Origin: Candidatus Gastranaerophilales bacterium
Lineage (GTDB): Bacteria; Cyanobacteriota; Vampirovibrionia; Gastranaerophilales; Gastranaerophilaceae
Direction: 5' to 3'
Length of the DNA: 64,000 nt
Assembly (NCBI GenBank): GCA_944324945.1
Contig: CALUYE010000002.1
Location: 62,001-126,000, forward strand
This document shows positions 47,034 through 54,994 of the stretch, in pieces; the first letter of the stretch is position 1; each line of letters begins with the position of its first letter. The notes below the pieces were generated by a model. It was not told the DNA's origin, searched no databases, and was given only the letters and a program-made list of their open reading frames with translations. The position numbers were made by a program, and so were the translations under genes.

Positions 47034-48152
47034 TTAAGCATTTTTATCAATTTCACATGGAATTGCATACAATACGGTGTCGCAGCCTGAAGGCATGTAA
47101 TGACCCAGGTAGAAGTTGTAATTTTTTAATTTTGAATTTAAATAATTCGGGATCTCAATAAAATCTTTTGTAGAATGATATATTGAAATTGCAAGCTGAG
47201 GTCTGTCTTTTGTAATTGAATTAATTGCACCTTGCAGGGCATATAGCTCAGAACCTTCTATATCCATTTTAATTAAATCTATTTTGGAATTTTCTTTTTG
47301 TCTTATTTTATCAATCGTTGTTGTTTTAATTTTTGTTGTCGGTTTATGGTTTTTTGGATTTTGATTATTATCTATTATTCTCGATGCTTCATTATTTAAA
47401 TTATCCTCATAAAATTCAAGCTCGCACTCATTATTATAAAGCCCGAGAGGTATTATTTCTGCAATTGAATCTTTATTTATAAAATGTTCAAAAATTTTAT
47501 TTTTAAATTTATCATACATAGGTTCAAACGCATAAATTTTTTGCAGATTTGGTAATTCTTTTTTAAATATAAGGGAATTTATTCCGTTATAAAATCCGCC
47601 GTCGTATATTGTTTTAATTGTGTTTTTATTAATGTATTCAAGATATTGCTTAAGATAATTTCTTGCAAGCGTATTTCTTGAAATTGAGTGCTGTTTTAAA
47701 ACATATTCTTTAATTTCATTGATTTCTTTTTGCCCTGTTCTATAGTCCCAGAGAAGATTGTAGAGATCTTTTGATTCTTTTGTTTTAAAAATTTGAGATA
47801 TTGCTTTTTGTTTATCGTTAAAATTCAGAGTTCTTATATATTTTTCAAAATTTTCCGTTATTACAACGGCTTTAATTCCTAAATACCCTAAAAGTGCATA
47901 TATTTCATAGTTTTTAGGGCGAATTGTTATAATTGCGCAGTCGATTTCATTTTTATGATTTTCAAGCTCAAGTATATTTACAATTTTAAGTCCTTCAAAG
48001 TTTCCTGTTTTATTTGAATCAATAAAAAATTCGATTTTTACATCTTTTCTTTTTTCTTCTATATGGTTTTTAATAAAGAGCGCTGTAGTGCCTGCGCCGT
48101 AAAGTGCTATTTTTGAATTTTTATCAATTTTATTAAGAAGTTCCTTAAGCAT
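47034..48152 (-). CDS. FkbM-family methyltransferase with N-terminal nucleotide-binding domain (copy 1)
   Basis: 372 residues, tandem paralogue of the next gene. The N-terminal domain has KIALYGAGTTALFIKN and EFFIDSNKTG; the methyltransferase part has TIYDGGFYNGINSLIF, IYAFEPMYDKF and DLIKMDIEGSELYALQGA. The two differ most in the middle linker and in residues near the substrate pocket (CNGIHAL versus YNGINSL), suggesting different sugar targets. First large gene of the cluster; the membrane protein at 48164 lies just upstream by 11 bases. Confidence 0.85.
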   Translation of the reverse strand: MLKELLNKIDKNSKIALYGAGTTALFIKNHIEEKRKDVKIEFFIDSNKTGNFEGLKIVNILELENHKNEIDCAIITIRPKNYEIYALLGYLGIKAVVITENFEKYIRTLNFNDKQKAISQIFKTKESKDLYNLLWDYRTGQKEINEIKEYVLKQHSISRNTLARNYLKQYLEYINKNTIKTIYDGGFYNGINSLIFKKELPNLQKIYAFEPMYDKFKNKIFEHFINKDSIAEIIPLGLYNNECELEFYEDNLNNEASRIIDNNQNPKNHKPTTKIKTTTIDKIRQKENSKIDLIKMDIEGSELYALQGAINSITKDRPQLAISIYHSTKDFIEIPNYLNSKLKNYNFYLGHYMPSGCDTVLYAIPCEIDKNA

Positions 48153-48163
48153 GGTTTTTATTT

Positions 48164-48358
48164 TTAATTATCAATTTTTCTAAAAAGTATCCACCTGATA
48201 AGCCCGATAAAAGGAAGAATATAAGCGCCTATTATTATTTTTGAATGAATTGAGTGCGGTAAAAAATCGATTTGTTGTTGTGCTAAATTAAAAAATATTA
48301 GCGACGCGATTATACCTAAAACCGTATAGATGATTAAATTTATTGTCGATCTTTTCAT
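48164..48358 (-). CDS. Small two-helix membrane protein
   Basis: 64 residues from the ATG at 48358; the longer TTG start at 48373 overlaps a TATACT-like -10 element. Two hydrophobic helices (residues about 7-25 and 40-57) flank a short polar loop. No family recognised. It lies between tRNA-Gln and the methyltransferase genes in the same direction. It may be a small subunit of the envelope cluster. Confidence 0.5.
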   Translation of the reverse strand: MKRSTINLIIYTVLGIIASLIFFNLAQQQIDFLPHSIHSKIIIGAYILPFIGLIRWILFRKIDN

Positions 48359-48396
48359 TTTTAAAGTATACAATTTCTATGAAATATTTGCAAATA

Positions 48397-48423
48397 AAAA
48401 GACCGCATTGTATGCGGTCTTTT
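48397..48423 (-). terminator. Terminator after tRNA-Gln
   Basis: AAAAGACCGCA (48397-48407) pairs with TGCGGTCTTTT (48413-48423) across a five-base loop. A-rich sequence before the left arm gives a U tract on the minus strand, just after the tRNA. Confidence 0.85.
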
Positions 48424-48425
48424 AG

Positions 48426-48501
48426 TGGCTGGGGCGGAAGGATTCGAACCTCCGAAATGCCTGGACCAAAACCAGGTGCCTTACCACTTGGCGACGCCCC
48501 A
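48426..48501 (-). tRNA. tRNA-Gln (anticodon UUG)
   Basis: 76 bases including an encoded CCA. Acceptor arms TGGGGCG and CGCCCCA pair fully, with discriminator G. The anticodon loop is TTTTGGT between CCTGG and CCAGG arms, so the anticodon is UUG (reads CAA and, by wobble, CAG). The T-arm has GGTTCGAATCC. Read on the minus strand; the terminator at 48397 follows it. Confidence 0.97.
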
Positions 48502-48554
48502 TCGCGCAATTATTATATTAATATATAAATATATTTTGTCAAGAAAAATTTTAA

Positions 48555-49406
48555 CTATAAACTAAGGTGCTTATCGCTTGTAACACTTACAATTGCGTTA
48601 ATGAGTTCGTTTATAAAGTCTTCTATATATTCCTGTGTGGTCATTCCGTTAATTACAACATCAGCTATATCCATAGTGGGGCGGATGTATCTGAATGCCG
48701 TTTGATTAACGTCATGGAACTGCATTTGGGCTGCAAGCCCTGTTTTACCTCTGCTTGTAGCACGCGAGAACCATCTGTCTTTTATTACTTCAAAGGGGGT
48801 GTAAACGTATATTTTAACATCCGCAATATCTCTAACAGACTCGTTTAAGACATATAAACCTTCGTTTAAGATTAATTTTGCGGGTTTTTTCAAGATTGAA
48901 TCTTTTTTACTTACGCATGTTACAAAGTCATAAAGGGGTGAATATATTTCCTTGCCTTCTTTTAAGCTGATTAAATGTTCTTTCATCAAAGCAAGGTCGA
49001 TTGCATCGGGTGTATCAAAGCTAAAACCCGATTCAAAAAGATTTTCATAGCTTCCTGCGGCTTGAAGTTCTTTTGAAGCGTCTTTGTAATAATCATCGCA
49101 ACACACAACCGTGTAAACACTGTTTGTGTCTGATTTTAAGCAGGCTTTTGCGGTGTTTTTAACAAGAGTTGTTTTACCTGAAGCGCTTTCACCCGCTATT
49201 GACATAATAAATGTTGAGTCTTTTTCCGTTATTGCTCTTCTTGCTATGTTAAAAATAAATGCTTCGTTAATTCTTAAAATCAGCGGCTGTTTTTGCATTT
49301 TATCTTTTGCAATAACATTTCTTATGTTTTCTAAAATTCTTGAAATTTTAGACATTTGCGCGATTTTTCGTGCTTGATTCAGTTCGGACTCATTTAATTC
49401 TGTCAT
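48555..49406 (-). CDS. Uridine kinase-like P-loop phosphotransferase
   Basis: 283 residues of the uridine kinase/phosphoribulokinase superfamily. Walker A is GESASGKTT at 72-80, followed by VVCCDDYYKD (substrate Asp), SFDTPDAIDL, EIYSPLYDF and LILNEGLYVL, which match uridine kinase order. The N-terminal 60 residues are helical and extra to the family. Phosphorylation of uridine or cytidine is likely but a different sugar or nucleoside cannot be excluded. It is followed by tRNA-Gln. Confidence 0.8.
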   Translation of the reverse strand: MTELNESELNQARKIAQMSKISRILENIRNVIAKDKMQKQPLILRINEAFIFNIARRAITEKDSTFIMSIAGESASGKTTLVKNTAKACLKSDTNSVYTVVCCDDYYKDASKELQAAGSYENLFESGFSFDTPDAIDLALMKEHLISLKEGKEIYSPLYDFVTCVSKKDSILKKPAKLILNEGLYVLNESVRDIADVKIYVYTPFEVIKDRWFSRATSRGKTGLAAQMQFHDVNQTAFRYIRPTMDIADVVINGMTTQEYIEDFINELINAIVSVTSDKHLSL

Positions 49407-49432
49407 TTTTTATTAAAACCTTTAAATATTAG

Positions 49433-49699
49433 TTATTCAAATTCACACTCATCAAAAATTTGAGATAAATTATTATCGTTATTTGATTCGTTTTCAAGCA
49501 GCTTATATGCCATATAAGCACCAGTAGCAACGGCTTTTGGGTCTAAATCCGATTTTTGCGCAAGTTCAATGATTGCGCTGTTAAGCTCGGGGTTTTCGTC
49601 TTTAATATAATGAATCATAGATTTTCGCCAGGATGAAATATCTTGAAGTATTTCATCTATGACTTTTTCCATATTTTCATTGCTTATTAAAGGTTGCAT
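49433..49699 (-). CDS. Hypothetical 88-residue helical protein
   Basis: No family recognised. The product is acidic and helical (ENMEKVIDEILQDISSWRK at the start, then DLDPKAVATGAYMAYKLLE, and an acidic C-terminus NLSQIFDECEFE). No signal peptide. It lies between the kinase-like gene and the aldolase gene, all in the same direction with short gaps, so it may be part of one transcript. Confidence 0.55.
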   Translation of the reverse strand: MQPLISNENMEKVIDEILQDISSWRKSMIHYIKDENPELNSAIIELAQKSDLDPKAVATGAYMAYKLLENESNNDNNLSQIFDECEFE

Positions 49700-49736
49700 A
49701 TTTAAATTATAATAAAATACAATTTGAAGGTCAATT

Positions 49737-50372
49737 TTATTTTTTTGAATATATCTTTCTTATCTCGTTTACGGCTTTTTTATTAAGCGCTTTTGCGCCT
49801 CCCAAGACTTCTGCGCCGAAATAAGTTTCAATGTAACATCTTATTGATTCAAGTTCATAAAAAGCATTTTGTAATGTGTCTGAACCTATAACAACACCAT
49901 GGTTTTTTAAAAGCGCAACATTGTGCGTTTTAAAACATTCTCCCACTTTAGTTGCCAATTCAATGCTTGAAGGACAATAAAACGGTATTAAAGGAATTTC
50001 ATCATACATTAGGGCAAAATCGGGTAATATCGGTTTTTTAATCGGCTGACCCGCAACGGCAAACGCCGTAATAACAGGGCAGTGGCAGTGAATAATTGCA
50101 TTTATGTCGTCTCTTTGAGTGTATATTTCACTGTGCATTATTTTTTCGCTTGACGGCTTTTTATTTCCTTCTTTTAAATTGCCGTCATAATCGATTAAAA
50201 CAATATCGTTTTCATCCATATCGTTTAAGCAGGTGCCTGATGCGGAAATTAGAATTCCTTCTTTGACTTTTAAGGAAATATTTCCGCTTTTTGCAGGGCT
50301 CATTCCCTTTTGGTACAAGCGTTTTGACCAGTATAAAATATCGTTTTTTGTTCCTGCTTCTTTAAAATCCAT
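49737..50372 (-). CDS. Class II aldolase/epimerase (FucA/AraD-like)
   Basis: A zinc-dependent aldolase of 211 residues. GNISLKV and ISASGTCL match the substrate loops, HCHCP (about 95-99) and KNHGVV (about 155-160) supply the zinc His residues, and PSSEKIMHSEIY holds the catalytic Glu. Relatives act on fuculose-1-phosphate, ribulose-5-phosphate or methylthioribulose-1-phosphate; the substrate cannot be set here. It is a single gene upstream of the small hypothetical gene, and divergent from ispH. Confidence 0.85.
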   Translation of the reverse strand: MDFKEAGTKNDILYWSKRLYQKGMSPAKSGNISLKVKEGILISASGTCLNDMDENDIVLIDYDGNLKEGNKKPSSEKIMHSEIYTQRDDINAIIHCHCPVITAFAVAGQPIKKPILPDFALMYDEIPLIPFYCPSSIELATKVGECFKTHNVALLKNHGVVIGSDTLQNAFYELESIRCYIETYFGAEVLGGAKALNKKAVNEIRKIYSKK

Positions 50373-50485
50373 AATTTATCCTAAAAAAATATCAAATTGT
50401 GTAATATATTTTTATTGTACTAAAAAAATGTTTATGTTTAAATATTTTTAGCAATATTTTTTAAATATTGACTTTATTATGAAAG

Positions 50486-51373
50486 TTGGTTTTAACCATT
50501 AGCAAGAATATTAAACTGGCAAAGAACGCAGGCTTTTGCTATGGTGTCAAAAGGGCGGTTGACACAACAAAAAAAATTAAATCCAATAACCCTAATATAC
50601 AAGTTTGTGTTTTAGGGGAATTAATCCATAATTCCCATGTTATTTGTGAACTTGAAAAATTAGGCATTAAAACTCTTGACTCAATCCCTCAAATAGGAGA
50701 TGGCATCTGTATTATAAGAAGCCATGGAGAGAGCGAGGATGTATTTTTAAATATTAAAAATGCCGGTTTTGAATTGGTTGATTTAACATGCCTTGATGTT
50801 AAAAAAGTTCAAAATAAAGCGGTAGAATTAGCAAAAGATAATTATTTTGTTATTATTTTAGGCAAAAAAGAACACCCTGAAGTTAAAGCAATTTATTCTT
50901 ATGCACTGAATAATGCAAAGGATTCCTCTTTTGTTTATGTTGCGCATGATATAAATGCACTTGTTGCAATCGAAGATAAAATTAAAAATGCAAATAAGGT
51001 AGGTATAGTTTTACAAACAACTCAAACAAAAGAGTTTTTATTTGAAGTTGTTGATTATTTATCTAAAATTTGTAAAGTTTTAAAAGTTCAAAATACTATT
51101 TGCCCATCAACCGCACTAAGACAGCAGGAAGCTAAAAATTTGGCTTATGAATCTGATTTAATGATTGTAGCCGGCTCTAAAAAAAGCGCAAATACAACCC
51201 ATCTTGCAACTTTATTAAAAGAAATTACAAATACAATTCATATTGAAGATGAAAATGAATTGGATAATTACTCGGATTTAATTAAAAAATCAAATAATAT
51301 CGGAATAACTGCAGGTGCTTCAACGCCTGATGATATTATAAATAAAGTTATGGAAAAATTAAAAACATATTAA
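50486..51373 (+). CDS. ispH: 4-hydroxy-3-methylbut-2-enyl diphosphate reductase
   Basis: Last step of the MEP isoprenoid pathway; an iron-sulfur enzyme giving IPP and DMAPP. The three cluster Cys are at 18 (AGFCYGVKRAV), 102 (LTCLDVKKV) and 206 (NTICPSTALRQ). The second site is usually TCPLVKKV, so the residue after Cys is changed. IRSHGE and EHPEV carry further active-site residues. The start is ambiguous: TTG at 50486 is used because no in-frame ATG lies before Cys18; a -10-like TATTAT (50475-50480) sits five bases before it. It is followed by rpsA after 19 bases; in many bacteria the two are joined or adjacent. Confidence 0.93.
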   Translation: MVLTISKNIKLAKNAGFCYGVKRAVDTTKKIKSNNPNIQVCVLGELIHNSHVICELEKLGIKTLDSIPQIGDGICIIRSHGESEDVFLNIKNAGFELVDLTCLDVKKVQNKAVELAKDNYFVIILGKKEHPEVKAIYSYALNNAKDSSFVYVAHDINALVAIEDKIKNANKVGIVLQTTQTKEFLFEVVDYLSKICKVLKVQNTICPSTALRQQEAKNLAYESDLMIVAGSKKSANTTHLATLLKEITNTIHIEDENELDNYSDLIKKSNNIGITAGASTPDDIINKVMEKLKTY

Positions 51374-51392
51374 TAGAAAGGACAATATAAAA

Positions 51393-52466
51393 ATGGCAAA
51401 CGAAACTATGTCAAACCAGGAATTTGAACAATTACTGTCAAGCTCCTACACTTACAAAATCAATGTTGCAGACGTTGTAAAAGGCGTTGTTGTAAAAAAA
51501 GAAAAAGACGGATATCTTGTTGATATCGGCGCTAAAACGGAAGCTTTTCTTCCCAACCGCGAAATTTCAAACTTTCCCGATAAAAATGTTGACGACATTA
51601 TCAAACTTTGGGATGAAAAAGAATTTTATATCATAAAAGACGAAGAAGATGATGAGGTTGCGGTACTTTCATTGAAAAAAGTTTCCTGCGCTCAAGCATG
51701 GCAAAAACTTGCCGATATTAAAGCAAACAATGAAACCGCAGTTGCAAAAGTTGTATCTTCTGTTAAAGGCGGTTTAATTGCTGAAATCGAAGGTTTAAGA
51801 GGATTTATCCCATCAAGCCAATTAAGAACGGGTGCACCGTCTGAAATGCAAATCGGACAAGATATTGAAGTTAAAATCTTAGAAGCTGATCCTAAGAGAA
51901 ACAAATTAATCTTATCTCAAAGACAAGTTTACACTCAACAAAGAGAAATGGTTGCAGATGAAATCATTTCAAGACTTGCAGTTGATCAGGTTGTTGAAGG
52001 TGAAGTAGTTAGAATCGCTGATTTCGGCGCATTTGTTGATATTGAAGGCATAGACGGTTTATTGCCTATTTCTGAAATTTCCTGGGAAAGAATCAAACAC
52101 CCGAGCGATGTTATTCAATTGGGTCAAAAAATTCAGGTTAAGATTATTAAAATCGATGAAGACCTAAAAAGAATCTCTCTTTCTTTAAAGAGAATGGGTG
52201 CTAACCCTTGGGATGAAATTGTTGATAAATTTAAAGAAGGCGATGTAATTAAAGGAACCATCAATAAAATCACTTCTTTCGGAGCTTTTATCAATATTTA
52301 CCCCGGTGTTGAAGCGCTACTGCCTTCTTCTGAAATCGGCAACGGTCAGGTAAATTTAAATACCATGTTTAATTTAGGTGATGAAATTGAAGTATTAATC
52401 AAGAAATTCACTCCTCAAGAACACAGAATCGGTTTATCTATGAAAGATATTCAAAAAGAAGGATAG
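51393..52466 (+). CDS. rpsA: 30S ribosomal protein S1 (four S1 repeats)
   Basis: Binds mRNA on the small subunit. The 357-residue protein has four S1 OB-fold repeats, centred near residues 25-90, 105-175, 190-260 and 275-350; the third (EGEVVRIADFGAFVDI, ISEISW) and fourth (KGTINKITSFGAFINI) are the most canonical. This is shorter than the six-repeat E. coli form and closer to cyanobacterial and Firmicute types. An AGAAAGGA site precedes the ATG. A strong terminator follows. Confidence 0.93.
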   Translation: MANETMSNQEFEQLLSSSYTYKINVADVVKGVVVKKEKDGYLVDIGAKTEAFLPNREISNFPDKNVDDIIKLWDEKEFYIIKDEEDDEVAVLSLKKVSCAQAWQKLADIKANNETAVAKVVSSVKGGLIAEIEGLRGFIPSSQLRTGAPSEMQIGQDIEVKILEADPKRNKLILSQRQVYTQQREMVADEIISRLAVDQVVEGEVVRIADFGAFVDIEGIDGLLPISEISWERIKHPSDVIQLGQKIQVKIIKIDEDLKRISLSLKRMGANPWDEIVDKFKEGDVIKGTINKITSFGAFINIYPGVEALLPSSEIGNGQVNLNTMFNLGDEIEVLIKKFTPQEHRIGLSMKDIQKEG

Positions 52467-52481
52467 ATTTTTATATAAAAT

Positions 52482-52513
52482 AAAAGCGGATGCGTTTTTT
52501 AGCATCCGCTTTT
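52482..52513. terminator. Bidirectional terminator between rpsA and the XRE gene
   Basis: AAAAGCGGATGC (52482-52493) pairs with GCATCCGCTTTT (52502-52513) around an eight-base loop, with a T run on both strands. The right arm touches the stop codon of the convergent XRE gene. Confidence 0.9.
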
Positions 52514-52788
52514 TAAATATCATCATCAAGTTTAAAATTATCGCCTAAGTTATTTTCTAAAATTTTAATTAACTCAGAAAGCTTTAATCCGATTGCCTCG
52601 GAGATTTTCCATAGAGTTGTAAATTTGCAATCTATAAGCCCGTTTTCAATTCGATTTAAATTGCCTTTATCAATATCAAATTGATAGGCAAATTTTGTGC
52701 AGGATAAATTTTTTCTCATCCTTTCATTTCGAATCAATTCGCCTAATTTTTTGGTTAAATGTAAAGTTTTTTCACTATGGCGTTGCAT
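52513..52788 (-). CDS. XRE-family transcriptional regulator
   Basis: 91 residues with one helix-turn-helix of the Cro/CI (XRE) type at about 15-70 (LGELIRNERMRKNLSCTKFA, GNLNRIENGLID). A short acidic tail follows. Its start codon lies inside the left arm of the inverted repeat at 52787-52831. It is divergent from the prepilin gene and may control it and itself. Confidence 0.8.
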   Translation of the reverse strand: MQRHSEKTLHLTKKLGELIRNERMRKNLSCTKFAYQFDIDKGNLNRIENGLIDCKFTTLWKISEAIGLKLSELIKILENNLGDNFKLDDDI

Positions 52789-52831
52789 ACATACATAATA
52801 ACTGTTATATTTTTTATAGTATTGTATGTAT
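52787..52831. promoter_or_regulatory. Inverted repeat (candidate operator) between XRE and prepilin genes
   Basis: ATACATACA (52787-52795) and TGTATGTAT (52823-52831) are perfect inverted repeats 27 bases apart. The left arm covers the XRE start codon; a -10-like TATAGT (52815-52820) for the prepilin gene lies between the arms. The arrangement is typical of a small repressor that blocks both divergent promoters. Confidence 0.5.
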
Positions 52832-52853
52832 ACAACAAAAGATAGGAGTTTAA

Positions 52854-53627
52854 ATGAGAAAAAAGGTTAATAAAACACAAGCATTTACTTTGGCTGAAAT
52901 TTTAATAGTGCTTGTTATAATCGGTGTTTTGACCATGATCCTTTTACCTATGGCTTTTCGCTCATCCCCCAATGAAGATGTTATGAGATTTAAAAAAGGA
53001 TATAATACATTATTAACCGCAATAAGAGAACTTGTTTCATCAGACAGATACTACCAAAACGGCGACCTTGGCAGAAGAGCAAACGGAGATTTGGTTGACG
53101 GTAAGCATGATGGTGATCTGACTTATTTTTGCGAAACGCTTGCTGATATCTTAAGTACAAAAGAAGTAAACTACAACGAAGGCGGTTTGGATAATTACGG
53201 TTCAACCGCTGGTATGGTTAGAGATGACGGCCAAAAGAACGATTTAGCAATAAATTCGATTAAAACTGCTGTGGATGAAGTTTGTTCAAGAAGCGATGTT
53301 CAGGAATTAATGGGTAAACAAATTGTTACAACGGATAACATTTATTATTTTGAATCAGGCCCCGAGCGCACTTTTGGTTCTAATCACGGAGGCAAAAATT
53401 GCAGCTGGGAAGATTGCATAGAAAGAAGTTTGGCAGGCCCGGATGATATACCTTATTATCAGAATGAAAACGGTTTTGATTTAAATTATAAAATTTTTTG
53501 TATGGATATAGACGGACCATATAAAGGCGAAACTCCTTTTGGCTTTGGAATACGTGCTGATGGGAAAGTGATGACGGGTAAAAAAGCGGATGAATGGATG
53601 AATAAAAAAATAAGCGGCAATAATTAA
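52854..53627 (+). CDS. Type IV prepilin-like protein (pseudopilin)
   Basis: 257 residues. The N-terminus has the prepilin leader and methylation site AFTLAEILIVLVIIGVL, with cleavage predicted before Phe and the conserved Glu5 (FTLAE). The 20-residue hydrophobic helix is followed by a large, soluble head with two paired Cys near 181-185 and an acidic surface. Prepilin peptidase and pilus ATPase would be needed; a PilB-like but degenerate ATPase is at 60587. A GATAGGAG site supports the ATG. Confidence 0.88.
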   Translation: MRKKVNKTQAFTLAEILIVLVIIGVLTMILLPMAFRSSPNEDVMRFKKGYNTLLTAIRELVSSDRYYQNGDLGRRANGDLVDGKHDGDLTYFCETLADILSTKEVNYNEGGLDNYGSTAGMVRDDGQKNDLAINSIKTAVDEVCSRSDVQELMGKQIVTTDNIYYFESGPERTFGSNHGGKNCSWEDCIERSLAGPDDIPYYQNENGFDLNYKIFCMDIDGPYKGETPFGFGIRADGKVMTGKKADEWMNKKISGNN

Positions 53628-53974
53628 TATACAATTACAAAAGCAATTGCCTTATCTTTTTCATGGGATATGGAAAGCGAAAAATTATATTTTTTTAATT
53701 CGTCAATTAGGATGTTAATATAAACGGAGCCGTTTTTGTTTTTTAAAATTTCTATTTTGTTATATGAAATTGTTTTATCGTATAGATTAGACAATGCTTT
53801 AACTGCTGCTTCTTTTGCGCAGTAGCGTGCGGCTAAATGAGGGGCCGCGTTTTTATTTTTAAAGCAGTAGTCAAGTTCGTTTTTTGTAAATATTCTATAC
53901 AAAAATTTTGAGTCATTATCAAGAGTTTTATTTTGAAATCTTGAAATATCTTCTATGTCGCAGCCTATATTCAT
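53624..53974 (-). CDS. acpS: Holo-[acyl-carrier-protein] synthase
   Basis: Transfers the phosphopantetheine arm from CoA to acyl carrier protein. 116 residues, normal length. It starts NIGCDIEDISRF with the metal Asp at 6, has FTKNELDYCF, and RYCAKEAAVKAL with the catalytic Glu. C-terminal LSISHEKDKAIAFVIV is typical. It overlaps the convergent prepilin gene by four bases and is read from the minus strand. Confidence 0.95.
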   Translation of the reverse strand: MNIGCDIEDISRFQNKTLDNDSKFLYRIFTKNELDYCFKNKNAAPHLAARYCAKEAAVKALSNLYDKTISYNKIEILKNKNGSVYINILIDELKKYNFSLSISHEKDKAIAFVIVY

Positions 53975-53991
53975 TTTATTATTTTAGCATA

Positions 53992-54015
53992 AAAAAATGA
54001 CCTTATAATAAGGTC
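53992..54015 (-). terminator. Terminator after the LuxR-type regulator gene
   Basis: GACCTTA (53999-54005) pairs with TAAGGTC (54009-54015) around a three-base loop, followed on the minus strand by a run of seven U (A tract at 53992-53998). Confidence 0.8.
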
Positions 54016-54063
54016 GAAATCGAATAAGTAGAGAGTTAATTAATGTTAAAAAATTTTGAGGAA

Positions 54064-54390
54064 TCAATGTTCATCTTTTAAAACTTTTTTAAAGGAATTT
54101 TCTAATTGTTCCTTGAGGGATTTAATTTCGTTTTTAAGTCGTTTTATATTTTTTTCATAAATTTCATGTCTGATTTTGTGTTCTTTTAATATTTCTCCAA
54201 AAATAGCAACAATATACTGAGTTCTTGTTTTTACTTCATATTTGTTAAACAAATATTTTATTCTTGAAGATATTGTAGATTTTGAATAATTTAACTTTTT
54301 TGCCATTGCGCTTGTTGTATAGCCTTCAAGCATTAGTTTTGTTATATCTTTACATTCAGTCAGTATTTTTTCCTTTTCCATTATTTCCAT
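54064..54390 (-). CDS. Stand-alone LuxR/GerE-type helix-turn-helix protein
   Basis: 108 residues without a receiver domain. Residues 10-60 match a LuxR-type HTH (ITKLMLEGYTTSAMAKKLNY, STISSRIKYLFNKYEVKTRT). The C-terminal half is a coiled coil rich in Lys and Glu. ATG codons at 54390 and 54381 are both possible. Its target is unknown; it sits next to acpS and the XRE gene at 54508. Confidence 0.72.
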   Translation of the reverse strand: MEIMEKEKILTECKDITKLMLEGYTTSAMAKKLNYSKSTISSRIKYLFNKYEVKTRTQYIVAIFGEILKEHKIRHEIYEKNIKRLKNEIKSLKEQLENSFKKVLKDEH

Positions 54391-54406
54391 CCGAATTAAA
54401 AATATT

Positions 54407-54436
54407 TTGTCAATTAATGATTTATTATGTTATAAT
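54407..54436 (+). promoter_or_regulatory. Promoter for the XRE gene at 54508
   Basis: TTGTCA (54407-54412), 18 bases, TATAAT (54431-54436). It gives a leader of about 65 bases before the ATG, where a GGAG ribosome binding site is present. Confidence 0.6.
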
Positions 54437-54507
54437 GTAATTGATACTTATATGGTATACGAATAATTTACTAATGTCAATAGAGAATTTATAACTTTGG
54501 AGTAATT

Positions 54508-54804
54508 ATGGACAATATTGCACAACGTTTTAAAAAAATCCGTAAACTTTTAAACAAGTCTCAAGACGAGCTTGCAGGCGATTTAGGACTAACTAAACAA
54601 GCGATTTCAAACATTGAAAATTCAAAAAGTTTGCCTGGTATTAATTCATTAAGTAAATTAATACTTAACTTTGATGTAAATGCCAATTATATAATCTCGG
54701 GCAAAGGAGCATATTTTGTTTCGAACGAAGCTGATTTTACGAGATTGAAATCAAGCTTAATGAAAGAAGTGGAAGAATTTCTTGATTCCAAAGGAATCAG
54801 GTGA
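54508..54804 (+). CDS. XRE-family transcriptional regulator
   Basis: 98 residues. An XRE HTH at about 5-60 (FKKIRKLLNKSQDELAGDLG, TKQAISNIENSKSLPG) is followed by a short acidic helix. An NANYIISG segment is typical of phage-type repressors. The ATG follows a GGAG site. It is a single gene, with hairpins after it. Confidence 0.85.
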   Translation: MDNIAQRFKKIRKLLNKSQDELAGDLGLTKQAISNIENSKSLPGINSLSKLILNFDVNANYIISGKGAYFVSNEADFTRLKSSLMKEVEEFLDSKGIR

Positions 54805-54852
54805 ATACTATTCAACAAAATGTATAGTATATGTAACAATTTAGTAATAAAT

Positions 54853-54878
54853 TTGCACAGGTATTGTTTTTTGTGCAA
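54853..54878 (+). other. Hairpin in the gap after the XRE gene
   Basis: TTGCACA (54853-54859) pairs with TGTGCAA (54872-54878) across a 12-base loop. It lies 49 bases after the XRE stop and ahead of the terminator at 54920. It may belong to a 3' UTR or to a small RNA; no promoter was found. Confidence 0.3.
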
Positions 54879-54919
54879 TAATTAAATTGTTAATAGTCTA
54901 ACCATTCCTTTCTTGACTT

Positions 54920-54948
54920 ATGCGGTTAATAATACCGCATTATTTTTT
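54920..54948 (+). terminator. Terminator before panD
   Basis: ATGCGGT (54920-54926) pairs with ACCGCAT (54934-54940) around a seven-base loop, followed by TATTTTTTG. It ends transcripts from the XRE gene and isolates panD. Confidence 0.75.
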
Positions 54949-54960
54949 GCTTATTTTAAG

Positions 54961-54988
54961 TTGCAAAATTTTTTTGTAGTAATATATT
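54961..54988 (+). promoter_or_regulatory. Promoter for a probably leaderless panD transcript
   Basis: TTGCAA (54961-54966), 16 bases, TATATT (54983-54988). The start of transcription would fall at the panD ATG (54995). No Shine-Dalgarno lies before it. Confidence 0.5.
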
Positions 54989-54994
54989 TATGTT

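Noticed and set aside
48288-48528. Open frames on both strands across 48288-48528
   Set aside because: They cover a complete tRNA-Gln gene and its terminator; no coding signal beyond chance.
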